From Firmicutes bacterium HGW-Firmicutes-10 (GTDB lineage Bacteria > Bacillota_I > Bacilli_A > Erysipelotrichales > Erysipelotrichaceae), in the NCBI GenBank assembly GCA_002841605.1, contig PHAF01000003.1:1-31421 (forward strand): a stretch of 31,421 bases of DNA. The letters are read 5' to 3'. This document shows, one piece after another, positions 1-7,962 of the stretch; positions within the stretch are counted from its first letter, which is position 1, and every line of letters begins with the position of its first letter. The notes beneath the pieces are model-generated. The model ran no database searches and had not been told where the DNA came from. It worked only from the letters and a program-made list of their open reading frames with translations. A program made the translations under genes and the position numbers.

Positions 1-1571
1 GCTCCGCCGAATACCTTTTCCTCAAAAACCATCTCTTCACTGTCACATGGTTCGAAAGTGATGAATACATGTCCAAACTGACCAGCACCACCGGATTGTT
101 TTTTATGTTTGCCTTCAACCGTTACGGTACCACGAATCGTCTCACGATAAGGGACTTTGGGTTCGGATAATTCAACTTCAACTTTATATTTGGTTTTTAG
201 CTTACTGATAATGACATCGATATGCTGATCACCGACACCAAACAGAATCAGTTCGCCGGTTTCACTGTTCTTCTCAAATTTACAAGAAGCGTCTTCTTCC
301 GCAAGACGTTGTAAACTTGTACTAAGTTTATCTTCGTCATTTTTACTCTTTGGCCATAATGCGACCGAAAGCATCGGCTGCGGGAATTCAATCTTATCAT
401 AAACGACAGGTTTGGCTTTGGTTGCCAATGTGTCGCTTGTTTCCGTGAATTGCAATTTAACGATAGCTCCGATATCCCCAGTGAAAAGTTTTCCGACACC
501 GATCTGATGTTTACCTTTGATAGCAAACAATTGAGCGATCTTTTCAACTTTATCTTTCTGAACATTGATGACTTGAGCATCCGTTGTCAAAACACCGGTC
601 ATGACTTTAACAAACGAAATACGACCGACAAACGGGTCAACGATCGTCTTAAATACTCGCGCACTGAACGCTTCTTTTTCATTGGTTTCCAACTTCACGA
701 CGTTGCCATTAACATCTTTGGCTTCAGTCACACCTTGTTCAGCGTAAGACGGGAAATATTCAGAGATTAAATCCATCAGACGTTCAATACCTGTTAGTTG
801 AATAGCCGATCCGCAGTAAACCGGGCGAATTTCCCCGCTGCGTACGCCGATGCGTACACCCTTAAGGATTTCAGCTTCCGTAAACGGTTCACCTTCAAAG
901 AATTTCTCCATCAGTTCATCATCACCCATCGCAACTGCTTCAGCGATTTGCTCATAATAAGCATCCACCTGACTGCTCATACCTGTCGGGACTTCTTTGG
1001 CATTATCGCGATCATTGTGATACCAGGCTTTTTTCTTAAGGATATTGACACTTCCAACGACTTTGCCGCCTTCAATGATCGGCACTTCAAATGCTATGAC
1101 TGACTTGCCGAAACTGTCGCGCAAGGAATCATAACTCTTTTCAAACGATGCATTTTCTTCGTCCATTTTATTAATGAAGAAAATGGTCGGCAGTTTTCGG
1201 GATGTTACGGTTTTCCAGGCACGCTCGGTACCCGTCTGAACACCGTCTTTCGCACTAACTATGATCAATGCATTATCTGCCACGGAAACACCCGAAAGCA
1301 TTTCGCCGGCATAATCCAAATACCCCGGGGTATCAATAAAATTGATCTTGCAGTTTTTCCATTCGATTGGAGCTAACGTAGTAAATACTGTAACGCCACG
1401 CTTGACTTCCTCTGAATCGTAATCAAGGACACTGTTGCCATCGACCGCTTTTCCTACCCGGTCAATTGCTTTGGTATAATATAACATGGACTCGACCACA
1501 GCTGTCTTTCCGCTGCCGCTATGCCCTAATAAAACAATATTACGCACCTCATGTGCTAAATAATCTCTCAT
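1..1571 (-). CDS. EF-G-like translation factor GTPase (FusA paralogue), C-terminus outside the window
   Basis: Translational GTPase of the elongation factor G / tetracycline-protection superfamily, expected to act on the ribosome. About 523 codons are visible; the gene runs off the left edge, so domain V and the end are missing. The start at 1571 reads MRDYLAHEVRNIVLLG. G-domain motifs follow in order: P-loop GHSGSGKT, switch I RGVTV, switch II DTPGYLDYAGE, NKMD, and the G5-type GSA. Domains II to IV follow; domain IV contains GGAGQFGHV. The G1 and switch sequences resemble the secondary EF-G (FusA2) group of Bacillota more than housekeeping FusA, as I recall those families. It lies 24 bases downstream of the ankyrin gene and is probably co-transcribed with it. 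Ribosome binding is weak or distant (AAAGGAAT about 16 bases upstream). Certain as an EF-G family member; the subgroup is inferred. Confidence 0.9.
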   Translation of the reverse strand, partial: MRDYLAHEVRNIVLLGHSGSGKTAVVESMLYYTKAIDRVGKAVDGNSVLDYDSEEVKRGVTVFTTLAPIEWKNCKINFIDTPGYLDYAGEMLSGVSVADNALIIVSAKDGVQTGTERAWKTVTSRKLPTIFFINKMDEENASFEKSYDSLRDSFGKSVIAFEVPIIEGGKVVGSVNILKKKAWYHNDRDNAKEVPTGMSSQVDAYYEQIAEAVAMGDDELMEKFFEGEPFTEAEILKGVRIGVRSGEIRPVYCGSAIQLTGIERLMDLISEYFPSYAEQGVTEAKDVNGNVVKLETNEKEAFSARVFKTIVDPFVGRISFVKVMTGVLTTDAQVINVQKDKVEKIAQLFAIKGKHQIGVGKLFTGDIGAIVKLQFTETSDTLATKAKPVVYDKIEFPQPMLSVALWPKSKNDEDKLSTSLQRLAEEDASCKFEKNSETGELILFGVGDQHIDVIISKLKTKYKVEVELSEPKVPYRETIRGTVTVEGKHKKQSGGAGQFGHVFITFEPCDSEEMVFEEKVFGG

Positions 1572-1595
1572 ATGATATTTCCCACTATTCCTTTC

Positions 1596-2264
1596 TTATT
1601 TCAAGTATGGCTTTAAATCAGTAAAGCTGTGCTCGCGAACGTAATGGATCGCTTTGTTTCCTTCATTATCAACGATTTCTTTATCTGCACCCTGATTGAG
1701 CAAATATTGTACAAGCTCCAGGTATCCTGAATAACTGGCTCTCATCAGCGCTGTACAACCATTGGCATCCTTTGCATTGATATCCGCATTGGCCTCTACC
1801 AATTCCTTGATGACATCCACTCTAAATGCCAGACAAGCTTCCATCAAAGCCGACCGGCCCATTTCATCCTGAGCATTGACATCGGCGCCTTTAGCCACCA
1901 AATAACCGACTACGTCCGCATGACCCAAGAAACTGGCTCTCATCAACGCATTGCGACCTTTGTTATCCAAGGCATTAATATCGGCTCCAGCCTCCGTAAT
2001 CATCTTGACGATTCCTAAATGTCCCTTTTTTGCAGCTCCCATGATCGCTGTTTTGTCATTGACATCGCGTGCATTTACATCTGCACCATTGTCAATCAAG
2101 AAACGTACAATGTCTTCGTGACCGCGTTTTGCTGTTCGCATCAGCGCGGTTCTGCCATCGCCGTTCACAATGTTTACATCGGCACCCTGTTTAAACATAG
2201 CACTGACTTTCGCAAAGTCACCGGCCGCGGCCGCATCCCAGAATGTTTTGTTTGTTTGATCCAT
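1596..2264 (-). CDS. Ankyrin-repeat protein
   Basis: A 222-residue soluble protein made almost entirely of ankyrin repeats. About six are visible, each with a GxTALMxA-type helix start and an xGADVN/xGADIN loop, from about residue 8 to 215. There is no signal peptide or membrane segment, so it is probably a cytoplasmic binding module; the partner is unknown. The start at 2264 (MDQTNKTF) is chosen because AAGGAGGA lies just upstream. The same frame stays open to an ATG at 2333, but that ATG sits inside a terminator hairpin with no ribosome binding site. The EF-G-like gene follows 24 bases later, suggesting one transcript and possibly a functional link (inference). The leader ORF and hairpin at 2307-2424 precede it. 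Confidence 0.9.
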   Translation of the reverse strand: MDQTNKTFWDAAAAGDFAKVSAMFKQGADVNIVNGDGRTALMRTAKRGHEDIVRFLIDNGADVNARDVNDKTAIMGAAKKGHLGIVKMITEAGADINALDNKGRNALMRASFLGHADVVGYLVAKGADVNAQDEMGRSALMEACLAFRVDVIKELVEANADINAKDANGCTALMRASYSGYLELVQYLLNQGADKEIVDNEGNKAIHYVREHSFTDLKPYLK

Positions 2265-2306
2265 AACAATTCCTCCTTGATTAATCAAACACATCGTTTT
2301 TTGATG

Positions 2307-2335
2307 AAAAAAGGACGGGCACATTAAACCCATCC
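2307..2335 (-). terminator. Intrinsic terminator / attenuator before the ankyrin gene
   Basis: On the minus strand GGATGGG (2335-2329) pairs with CCCGTCC (2319-2313), seven pairs including one U-G, across a 9-base loop, followed at once by six T (2312-2307). The first G of the stem is the last base of the leader ORF's TAG stop, so a ribosome stopping there would cover the hairpin. It lies between the promoter and the ankyrin start, the position expected of an attenuator. Confidence 0.65.
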
Positions 2336-2424
2336 TAAAACATCAATCGAATTTTAAAACGCACACCAACCGGATTGACAGTTGCCAATACGGTTGATTC
2401 TACAGATGGTAAAAGTAAGACCAT
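2335..2424 (-). CDS. 29-residue leader peptide ORF upstream of the ankyrin/EF-G genes
   Basis: Small ORF starting ATG at 2424, preceded by GAGGTGAGC at good spacing, and ending in TAG at 2337-2335. The peptide begins MVLLLPSVESTVLATVNP, then VGVRFKIRLMF. It is hydrophobic at the N-terminus and basic near the end, and I recognise no family. Transcription from the promoter at 2467-2494 would start about 35 bases upstream. Codons 10 to 20 form a stem-loop, and the stop codon overlaps the terminator stem. The layout is that of a translated attenuator leader, as known for tet(M) and other ribosome-related genes; the regulatory role here is inferred. Confidence 0.55.
   Translation of the reverse strand: MVLLLPSVESTVLATVNPVGVRFKIRLMF
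2366..2397 (-). promoter_or_regulatory. Stem-loop inside the leader ORF
   Basis: On the minus strand TCAACCGTATTG (2397-2386) folds against CAATCCGGTTGG (2377-2366): four pairs, one T/C mismatch, then seven pairs including a T-G, around the 8-base loop GCAACTGT. It is not followed by a T-run, so it is not itself a terminator. It may act as a pause hairpin or compete with other structures in the leader; no strong antiterminator pairing with the terminator arm was found. Confidence 0.5.
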
Positions 2425-2466
2425 ATTAGCTCACCTCAATTCTGTTGGTACTCTCGTGTTAACTAT

Positions 2467-2494
2467 ATTGTAACCAATCCTATGAAATACTCAA
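2467..2494 (-). promoter_or_regulatory. Promoter for leader-ankyrin-EF-G transcript
   Basis: The -35 TTGAGT (2494-2489) and -10 TACAAT (2472-2467) are separated by 16 bases. The predicted start is near 2460, about 35 bases before the leader ATG. Confidence 0.6.
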
Positions 2495-2538
2495 GTGTTT
2501 TCACCTAAATCCCACAAAAATATTAAAGCGCTTTCTTT

Positions 2539-3474
2539 TTACTGAGAAATCTTTGAGTATACATACTGCATGAAAGACTCTACGTCATCGGCATCCAAGG
2601 TGTTTTCGGAACTTACATCAAAACGATGCTCTTTATCTGCCAAAAAGCGACGTCTGGATTGCAGAAAGTATGTCCTTAATACCCTTCCCGGTACATCCGG
2701 AATCGGATCATTCCAGGTCGCATCCAAATACAACCACTCCCCGCCGGCATAAACGATATTCCAAGCATGTTGAATGGATTGAGCGCTTACGATTCCCGCC
2801 CGGATATCCAGCAGCCGCATGATTTGCAGAAATGCCCGTGCATACCCACTGCACACAGCCACTTTTAGATTCAATGCCCCATATGCGGTAAAAGAAGGGT
2901 GATCGACATATTTGCTCAAATCCAGTTCTAGAACGCTTTCGTCATAGGCAATGGTCTTGACCAGATAATCATGGATCGTCTCGATTTTTTGAACATCCGT
3001 CATATCCGCAGTTATCAAAGACTGAATGATCGCATTCGACATCCTGATCACGTCCTGCTTATATTTCTCATCCGGTTCGATACGGATGTACATCGTTTTA
3101 TACTGAATGCTTCCGGCAGTTTTATATTCAATGATTCCCTGCTTCAAACTAAACGGGGAAACCATCAATGTATCCAAATACAAATACACACGTTGTAACG
3201 ATATATCCGCTTCAGAAATGTAAGGCACTTCCAAAATGCCGATTTCATAATTTTTATAAAGGAGCAATGCCAATTCCTGCTCGGAAGAAATGGAATACAT
3301 TGTCGTTTTACTGAAGAAATTCCCCAGCTGAACTCGTTTGAAGGTGTGACCCGGTGCGACCATCTGTGTTGGTTCGATGACCCAGGTTTCCTCAAACTGC
3401 TGCGAACTAAAAGGCCACAACGAGCAGCCTGATAAAATGACGGTCAATAACAGGATCAAATATTTCTTCTTCAT
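2539..3474 (-). CDS. Transglutaminase-like (cysteine protease fold) lipoprotein
   Basis: A 311-residue exported lipoprotein. The signal peptide MKKKYLILLLTVILSGC ends in lipobox LSGC, making Cys17 the likely lipidated residue. The C-terminal half holds a transglutaminase-like core with an apparent triad: Cys208 in VCSGYA, His236 in QHAWNIV and Asp251 in YLDATWNDP. This fold includes peptidases and cross-linking enzymes of the cell surface; the substrate cannot be read from sequence. The start at 3474 is preferred over the upstream in-frame start at 3498 because GAGG lies six bases before it and the signal peptide begins there. It is transcribed divergently from the M3 peptidase at 3565. Confidence 0.88.
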   Translation of the reverse strand: MKKKYLILLLTVILSGCSLWPFSSQQFEETWVIEPTQMVAPGHTFKRVQLGNFFSKTTMYSISSEQELALLLYKNYEIGILEVPYISEADISLQRVYLYLDTLMVSPFSLKQGIIEYKTAGSIQYKTMYIRIEPDEKYKQDVIRMSNAIIQSLITADMTDVQKIETIHDYLVKTIAYDESVLELDLSKYVDHPSFTAYGALNLKVAVCSGYARAFLQIMRLLDIRAGIVSAQSIQHAWNIVYAGGEWLYLDATWNDPIPDVPGRVLRTYFLQSRRRFLADKEHRFDVSSENTLDADDVESFMQYVYSKISQ

Positions 3475-3564
3475 TAAATACCTCACAACATCCGACAAAA
3501 GAATATGCTATGTGCCTTTTATTTGTTACAAAATCATTGTACAATGAAATTCGAGGTGAGACCA

Positions 3565-5259
3565 ATGAAATTTAATGAATATGTATATCTTCGTCCGGAT
3601 TTTGATACGATCAAAGCCGGCGCTTTAGAATTGATTGAGAAATTTTCTAAGGCAAACGATGTTGAAGAGCAACTCGGATTAATTAAGCAGTTCAATGCTG
3701 ACAGGTTTAACGTGATGACAGCCAATGTGTTGTGCAGCATTCGTCATTCCATCAACACCAAGGATGAGTTTTATGAATCAGAAAATAATTATTGGGACCA
3801 GCAAGGTCCATTGTATGAAGAACTGACTGTTAACTTTTATAAGGCTTTACTGGAATCCCCTTTTATAGAGCAACTCCAGGCTAAGATGCCACAGGCATTC
3901 TTTAAAATCGTCGAGTTTTCACTGAAGTCTTTTGATCCAAAAATCATAGAAGATCTTCAAGAAGAAAACCGGCTTTCATCTGAGTATCAAAAGCTGATTG
4001 CTTCGGCTCAGATTGAGTTTGACGGGAAAGTATATACCCTTCCTCAGTTGACCCCTCTGACGCAATCCACAGACCGCAGCATTCGTAAACGTGCCACCGA
4101 TGCCCGATTGGGATTCTTCGAACAGAACGAATCCAAATTGGATGAGATTTATCATGATTTGGTGCAGCTGCGCGATAAAATCGCCAAAAAACTGGGATAT
4201 AAAAACTTTATTGAGCTTGGTTATATCCGGATGATGCGTTTGGATTATGATGCTGCGATGGTCGATGTTTTCCGTAAGCAAGTCCTTTCAGATATCGTAC
4301 CGGTTTCAAAGAAACTCTTTAAACGCCAACAAGAACGCTTGGGATTGGATAAACTGTTGCACTATGACCTTGGTTTCGAATTTACCAGCGGTAATGCCAA
4401 ACCCATCGGCGATCCGGATTTCATTGTTGAAAACGGACGCAAGATGTACCATGAGTTATCGAAAGAAACCGCACAGTTCATTGATTTTATGCTCGATCGC
4501 GAGTTGGTGGATTTGGTAAGTAAACCAGGTAAGGCCGGAGGCGGTTACTGTACGTATATCGCAGATTATCAATCACCCTTTATCTTTTCGAATTTCAACG
4601 GGACTTCCGGAGATATCGATGTATTGACTCATGAAGCCGGACATGCTTTCCAGGTATTTTCTTCCCGTCATATCGAAGTTCCTGAATGCATGTGGCCTAC
4701 CATGGAAAGTGCTGAAATCCACTCAATGTCAATGGAATTCTTCACATGGCCTTGGATGGAGAACTTCTTTGGTGAGCAGGCCCAAAAATATCGCTACACT
4801 CATTTGGGCGGAGCAATCAAGTTCATTCCTTACGGAGTTTTGGTTGACCATTTCCAACATGAAGTATATGCAAATCCGGATATGTCACCGGACCAAAGAA
4901 AATCGGCATGGCGCAAGTTGCAGAGACAATATTTGCCGCACATCGATTATGCTGAGAGTGAATTTTTGGAAAAAGGCACGTTCTGGTTTCAACAGGCACA
5001 CATTTTCCAAATGCCGTTTTATTACATCGACTATACACTTGCTCAAATCTGTGCACTTCAATTCTTTAAACGCATTCAAGATAAGGATGAAAACGCATGG
5101 AAAGATTATCATCACTTGTGCACCTTGGGTGGAACGATGTCCTTTACCGGCTTAGTTAAAGAAGCCAACCTGAAGTCACCTTTTGAAGAAGGTTGTGTCA
5201 GTTCGGTAATCACAACGATCGATCAGTGGTTAGAGGGCGTCGACGACAAAGTGCTCTAG
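3565..5259 (+). CDS. M3 family oligoendopeptidase
   Basis: A 564-residue zinc metallopeptidase of family M3, cytoplasmic (no signal peptide), expected to cut short peptides. The zinc site is HEAGH at residues 356-360, followed by a glutamate-rich helix near residues 380-390 (MESAEIHSMSMEFF) that supplies the third ligand. Length and motif context match the shorter non-PepF subgroup of Bacillota M3 peptidases, distinct from the PepF-type enzyme at 13577. The start at 3565 is chosen because GAGGTGAG precedes it; an upstream in-frame ATG at 3505 lacks a site. The NERD gene begins one base after its stop, so the two are translationally coupled. Confidence 0.93.
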   Translation: MKFNEYVYLRPDFDTIKAGALELIEKFSKANDVEEQLGLIKQFNADRFNVMTANVLCSIRHSINTKDEFYESENNYWDQQGPLYEELTVNFYKALLESPFIEQLQAKMPQAFFKIVEFSLKSFDPKIIEDLQEENRLSSEYQKLIASAQIEFDGKVYTLPQLTPLTQSTDRSIRKRATDARLGFFEQNESKLDEIYHDLVQLRDKIAKKLGYKNFIELGYIRMMRLDYDAAMVDVFRKQVLSDIVPVSKKLFKRQQERLGLDKLLHYDLGFEFTSGNAKPIGDPDFIVENGRKMYHELSKETAQFIDFMLDRELVDLVSKPGKAGGGYCTYIADYQSPFIFSNFNGTSGDIDVLTHEAGHAFQVFSSRHIEVPECMWPTMESAEIHSMSMEFFTWPWMENFFGEQAQKYRYTHLGGAIKFIPYGVLVDHFQHEVYANPDMSPDQRKSAWRKLQRQYLPHIDYAESEFLEKGTFWFQQAHIFQMPFYYIDYTLAQICALQFFKRIQDKDENAWKDYHHLCTLGGTMSFTGLVKEANLKSPFEEGCVSSVITTIDQWLEGVDDKVL

Positions 5260-5260
5260 T

Positions 5261-5857
5261 ATGTCCCTGAAAAATTTCCTGTATAAATTGTCTCGTAACG
5301 GGCGTTTTGGTGAATGGCTGACGCACATCAGCGCGCTCAATTTCCCTGGATATAAAAAGGTCGTTTCTCATATTTACTGTGTAACCAATAATACAGTACC
5401 CACAGAGATCGACTCGGTGATGGTCACGCGTTTCGGGCTAGTCGTAATTGAAACAAAACATTTCTCTGGCACATTGATCGGCCATTACGATAAAGATCAG
5501 TGGACGTTACAGTTCAAGCACCATAAACGCAACCTGTATAGTCCAATCCGTCAAAACCAGACCCATATTTATGCCTTAAACAAAGCGCTACCGCAATACA
5601 AGCATGTGCCAAAATTTTCTTTGATTGTGGTTGATGAAGCTTGTACCTTACAAGTGACGGCAGATGAAAACAATCGTGTCGTACACCGGTGGCAACTCAA
5701 TAAGCCGTTAAAATTATGGCTTAATACCCAACCGATGGTATTATCACGCAAAGAGGTGCGTGAAATCGCTGATCAGTTGCGCAAAATGAGATACATTTCC
5801 AGAAAAAACAAAAAGACGCATATGCGTCATGTACAAAGTAAAAAGCAGTCGGATTGA
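5261..5857 (+). CDS. NERD-domain (nuclease-related) protein
   Basis: A 198-residue protein carrying a NERD domain from about residue 14 to 125. Visible family signatures are GRFGE (14-18), EIDSV with Asp51, the ETK strand with Glu64 and Lys66, and PIRQNQTH. These match the restriction-endonuclease-like core residues, so the site looks intact. The C-terminus is very basic. NERD proteins are thought to process nucleic acid, but the role is mostly unproven. It starts one base after the peptidase stop with no good ribosome binding site of its own, so it probably depends on translation of the upstream gene. Its stop codon lies in the loop of the terminator at 5843-5869. Confidence 0.8.
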   Translation: MSLKNFLYKLSRNGRFGEWLTHISALNFPGYKKVVSHIYCVTNNTVPTEIDSVMVTRFGLVVIETKHFSGTLIGHYDKDQWTLQFKHHKRNLYSPIRQNQTHIYALNKALPQYKHVPKFSLIVVDEACTLQVTADENNRVVHRWQLNKPLKLWLNTQPMVLSRKEVREIADQLRKMRYISRKNKKTHMRHVQSKKQSD

Positions 5858-5869
5858 TTCCGACTGCTT
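5843..5869. terminator. Bidirectional terminator between convergent genes
   Basis: AAGCAGTCGGA and TCCGACTGCTT form a perfect 11-bp stem with a 5-base loop. A T-run follows on the minus strand and a weaker TTTTATT tract on the plus strand, so it can serve both the NERD gene and the convergent transporter gene. Confidence 0.9.
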
Positions 5870-5872
5870 ATT

Positions 5873-7117
5873 TTATTGAGCAGCTTTTTCGGCTTTATCG
5901 AGTTTCTCGACTTTGACCAACATCCAATAACCGATAACAAACAATATGATCAGTGCCAAGATTCCGTTACGTGATGAACCGGTCGTGACCGCCATGATTG
6001 CTAGTATCATTGGGCCGAAGAAATCCGCAAATTTACCGAAGATATCGAAGAATCCGAAGTACTCGTTGGACTCATTTTTAGGAACGATTTTACCATAGTA
6101 AGAACGAGACAGGGATTGGATTCCACCTTGAGCCATTCCGACCGCAACGGCCAAAACCCAGAACTCCCATGCTTGATCCAATTGATAACCAAACAGCGAT
6201 ATACCGATATACATCAGAATGTAGAATTTCAACAATTTCAATGCACCATGCTTTTTAGCCAAAACACCGGCCAAAATCGCAAACGGGAAGGCTACGAATT
6301 GAGTAAGCAATAAAGCTCCGATCATTTCAGTGGTCCCGATACCGACTTCACCACCATAGGTTGTCGCCATCGATATGATGGTATAAACGCCATCGATATA
6401 ACAGAAATAACCAACGATATAATAGAATAGTTTTTTGTTTTTATAGATTTTCTTAAGGGTAACAAATACACGCCCAAATGCCTTCGACACAACTTTAGGC
6501 TGCGGTTCCAGGTAATATGTCTGTTTGACATTTTTTAGAATCGGAATCGTCAACAGACCCCACCAAACGGCTGTAATCAAAAATGAAATCTGTGTTGCTT
6601 GAGTCACAGAGATACCAAATGGTTTGGTAAAGATGAGCACGATACCGACGATAAACGGAATCGTACTTCCGATGTATCCCCAGGCATATCCCTGCGAAGA
6701 AACCATATCCATGCGATCGTCAGTCGAAACATCGACTAACATCGAATCGTAGAAAATATTACACGCGGAATAACCGACACGTGCAACGATGAATAAAAGT
6801 AAGAATGCCATCCAATCCGTGGTAACTGCCAAGGTGAATGCTCCCAAAATACCCATCGCCAGAAAGGCAACGAACAACTTTTTCTTCATTCCCTTATAAT
6901 CGGCAATTGCCCCTAAAATCGGAGCCATGATGGCCAAAATGATAACAGCAACGGAAGTGGCTGTCCCCCACCAGGCGGACACGATGTTACTTTCAACTCC
7001 TGCGTTTTCAGCAAGTCCTCTAAAATAAATCGGGATCGTAGCGGTAACACTTAAGATAAATGCTGAGTTGGCAATGTCATATAAAATCCAACTCTTCTCA
7101 GATTTGGTCAGCTTCAT
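5873..7117 (-). CDS. MFS transporter, UMF1/Atg22-like family
   Basis: A 414-residue integral membrane protein with about 12 hydrophobic segments. The N-terminal WILYDIANSAF is the hallmark of the UMF1/Atg22-like branch of the major facilitator superfamily. Members include the yeast vacuolar amino acid exporter Atg22; bacterial substrates are mostly unknown. A short lysine-rich cytoplasmic tail ends the protein. The start at 7117 (MKLTKSEKS) has AAAGGGGA upstream and a promoter at 7144-7174. It is monocistronic, ending at the terminator at 5843-5869. The family call is firm; substrate and direction of transport are not determined. Confidence 0.9.
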   Translation of the reverse strand: MKLTKSEKSWILYDIANSAFILSVTATIPIYFRGLAENAGVESNIVSAWWGTATSVAVIILAIMAPILGAIADYKGMKKKLFVAFLAMGILGAFTLAVTTDWMAFLLLFIVARVGYSACNIFYDSMLVDVSTDDRMDMVSSQGYAWGYIGSTIPFIVGIVLIFTKPFGISVTQATQISFLITAVWWGLLTIPILKNVKQTYYLEPQPKVVSKAFGRVFVTLKKIYKNKKLFYYIVGYFCYIDGVYTIISMATTYGGEVGIGTTEMIGALLLTQFVAFPFAILAGVLAKKHGALKLLKFYILMYIGISLFGYQLDQAWEFWVLAVAVGMAQGGIQSLSRSYYGKIVPKNESNEYFGFFDIFGKFADFFGPMILAIMAVTTGSSRNGILALIILFVIGYWMLVKVEKLDKAEKAAQ

Positions 7118-7143
7118 ACATTTCCCCTTTTCTTTTTGTTTTC

Positions 7144-7174
7144 ATTATATCAGAGATTTATTATTTGTTGTAAA
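7144..7174 (-). promoter_or_regulatory. Promoter of the UMF1-like transporter
   Basis: Extended -10 TGATATAAT (hexamer 7149-7144) with a weak -35 TTTACA (7174-7169) at 19 bases. It lies just upstream of the ribosome binding site of the transporter gene. Confidence 0.55.
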
Positions 7175-7280
7175 TTCTTTGTTAAGACTGAATATTTCTT
7201 CACGATTTGCGGATTGATTTCCGATGATTCATCAGTCGAGTAATTCAAAATCATCTCAATATACTGAACTTTCCTGTAAT

Positions 7281-7302
7281 AAAAAAGCAACGTCTCCGTT
7301 GC
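7281..7302 (-). terminator. Terminator after the BusR-like gene
   Basis: On the minus strand GCAACG and CGTTGC pair around a 4-base loop and are followed by six T. It begins at the TAG stop of the BusR-like gene. Confidence 0.85.
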
Positions 7303-7925
7303 TATTTTGCTAAAAATGCTTCGACCCGAGATGCTAAATCGACACTGCCGATGACAATGATCACGTCCTTAGCCTCAAAACGGGCATCCGGTCCGGGCGA
7401 TAGAATCATTTGCTTCCCTCTTCTTATCGCGATCACGGTTGCCTGTGTATGTTGATAGAATGCGGCATCTTTGACCGTCAAACCGATGATTGACGAATTT
7501 TCAGGTATTTCAAACTCAAACTTTCTTAAAGGATCGGTATAACTGAATCGATCATTAAGGTCAATGATGTGTTCGACTAGCAAGACGATTTTTTGGTCCA
7601 ATAAATCTCTTTCTTTCATCAAATCCTTCAACTGCAGTTTCAAGTTGTGGATATCATTTGTAAAAGAATACTGTTGCAAATATTTCAATGCATTTTCTTT
7701 TGATTTGATAACGACACCACTGTTGTGATGAACTTCAACGATATCTTCATCTTGCAATAAGTTCAAAGCTCTGCGGATCGTTTCCGGTGAAACGCCATAC
7801 TCACTTGACATCATTGAACGACCAGAGAACTTTGTGTTCTCTTTTAAATCGCCGCGTGCAATACGGGCGCATATATCTAGTGCGATTTGTGCGTATACCG
7901 GTTGATCCGGCGCTGATTTTTTCAT
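7302..7925 (-). CDS. GntR-type winged-helix regulator with RCK_C domain (BusR-like)
   Basis: A 207-residue regulator in three parts: a GntR winged helix (about 11-75, with SSEYGVSPETIRRALNLL), a coiled-coil helix (about 90-125), and a TrkA-C/RCK_C domain (about 140-207, with IPENSSIIGLTVKDA and KDVIIVIG). This is the architecture of BusR, the cyclic-di-AMP-responsive repressor of glycine betaine uptake in lactococci and streptococci. By analogy it may sense c-di-AMP and control osmolyte or potassium transport, but no transporter gene lies nearby, so its target is elsewhere or different. The start at 7925 is preferred because AGGTGA lies five bases upstream; an ATG at 7940 lacks a site. An inverted repeat over its promoter suggests autoregulation. 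Confidence 0.85.
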   Translation of the reverse strand: MKKSAPDQPVYAQIALDICARIARGDLKENTKFSGRSMMSSEYGVSPETIRRALNLLQDEDIVEVHHNSGVVIKSKENALKYLQQYSFTNDIHNLKLQLKDLMKERDLLDQKIVLLVEHIIDLNDRFSYTDPLRKFEFEIPENSSIIGLTVKDAAFYQHTQATVIAIRRGKQMILSPGPDARFEAKDVIIVIGSVDLASRVEAFLAK

Positions 7926-7942
7926 AGTTTCACCTGCCATCA

Positions 7943-7962
7943 GCGATATTATAACATATCGC
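7943..7962 (-). promoter_or_regulatory. Inverted repeat over the -10 of the BusR-like gene (candidate operator)
   Basis: GCGATAT-N6-ATATCGC is a perfect 7-bp inverted repeat. On the minus strand it contains an extended -10, TGTTATAAT (hexamer 7953-7948), about 23 bases before the gene start; no good -35 was found. It overlaps the end of the EAL gene. A symmetrical site on its own promoter fits a dimeric autoregulator, which is inference. Confidence 0.5.

Noticed and set aside
1..1571. A tetracycline ribosomal-protection gene
   Set aside because: The motifs fit EF-G paralogues better, and nothing in the context suggests a mobile resistance element.
2265..2333. An upstream in-frame start for the ankyrin gene at 2333
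   Set aside because: That ATG lies inside the terminator hairpin and has no ribosome binding site; ATG at 2264 has AAGGAGGA.
2524..2537. A cre-like (CcpA) palindrome, AAAGCGCTTT core, about 30 bases upstream of the leader promoter
   Set aside because: It lacks the conserved outer bases and sits at the end of the lipoprotein gene; it may be chance.
7175..7280. A 34-codon ORF fragment (minus) between the BusR-like terminator and the UMF1 promoter
   Set aside because: No ribosome binding site, and its 3' end overlaps the UMF1 promoter; it could be decayed sequence but nothing supports a gene.
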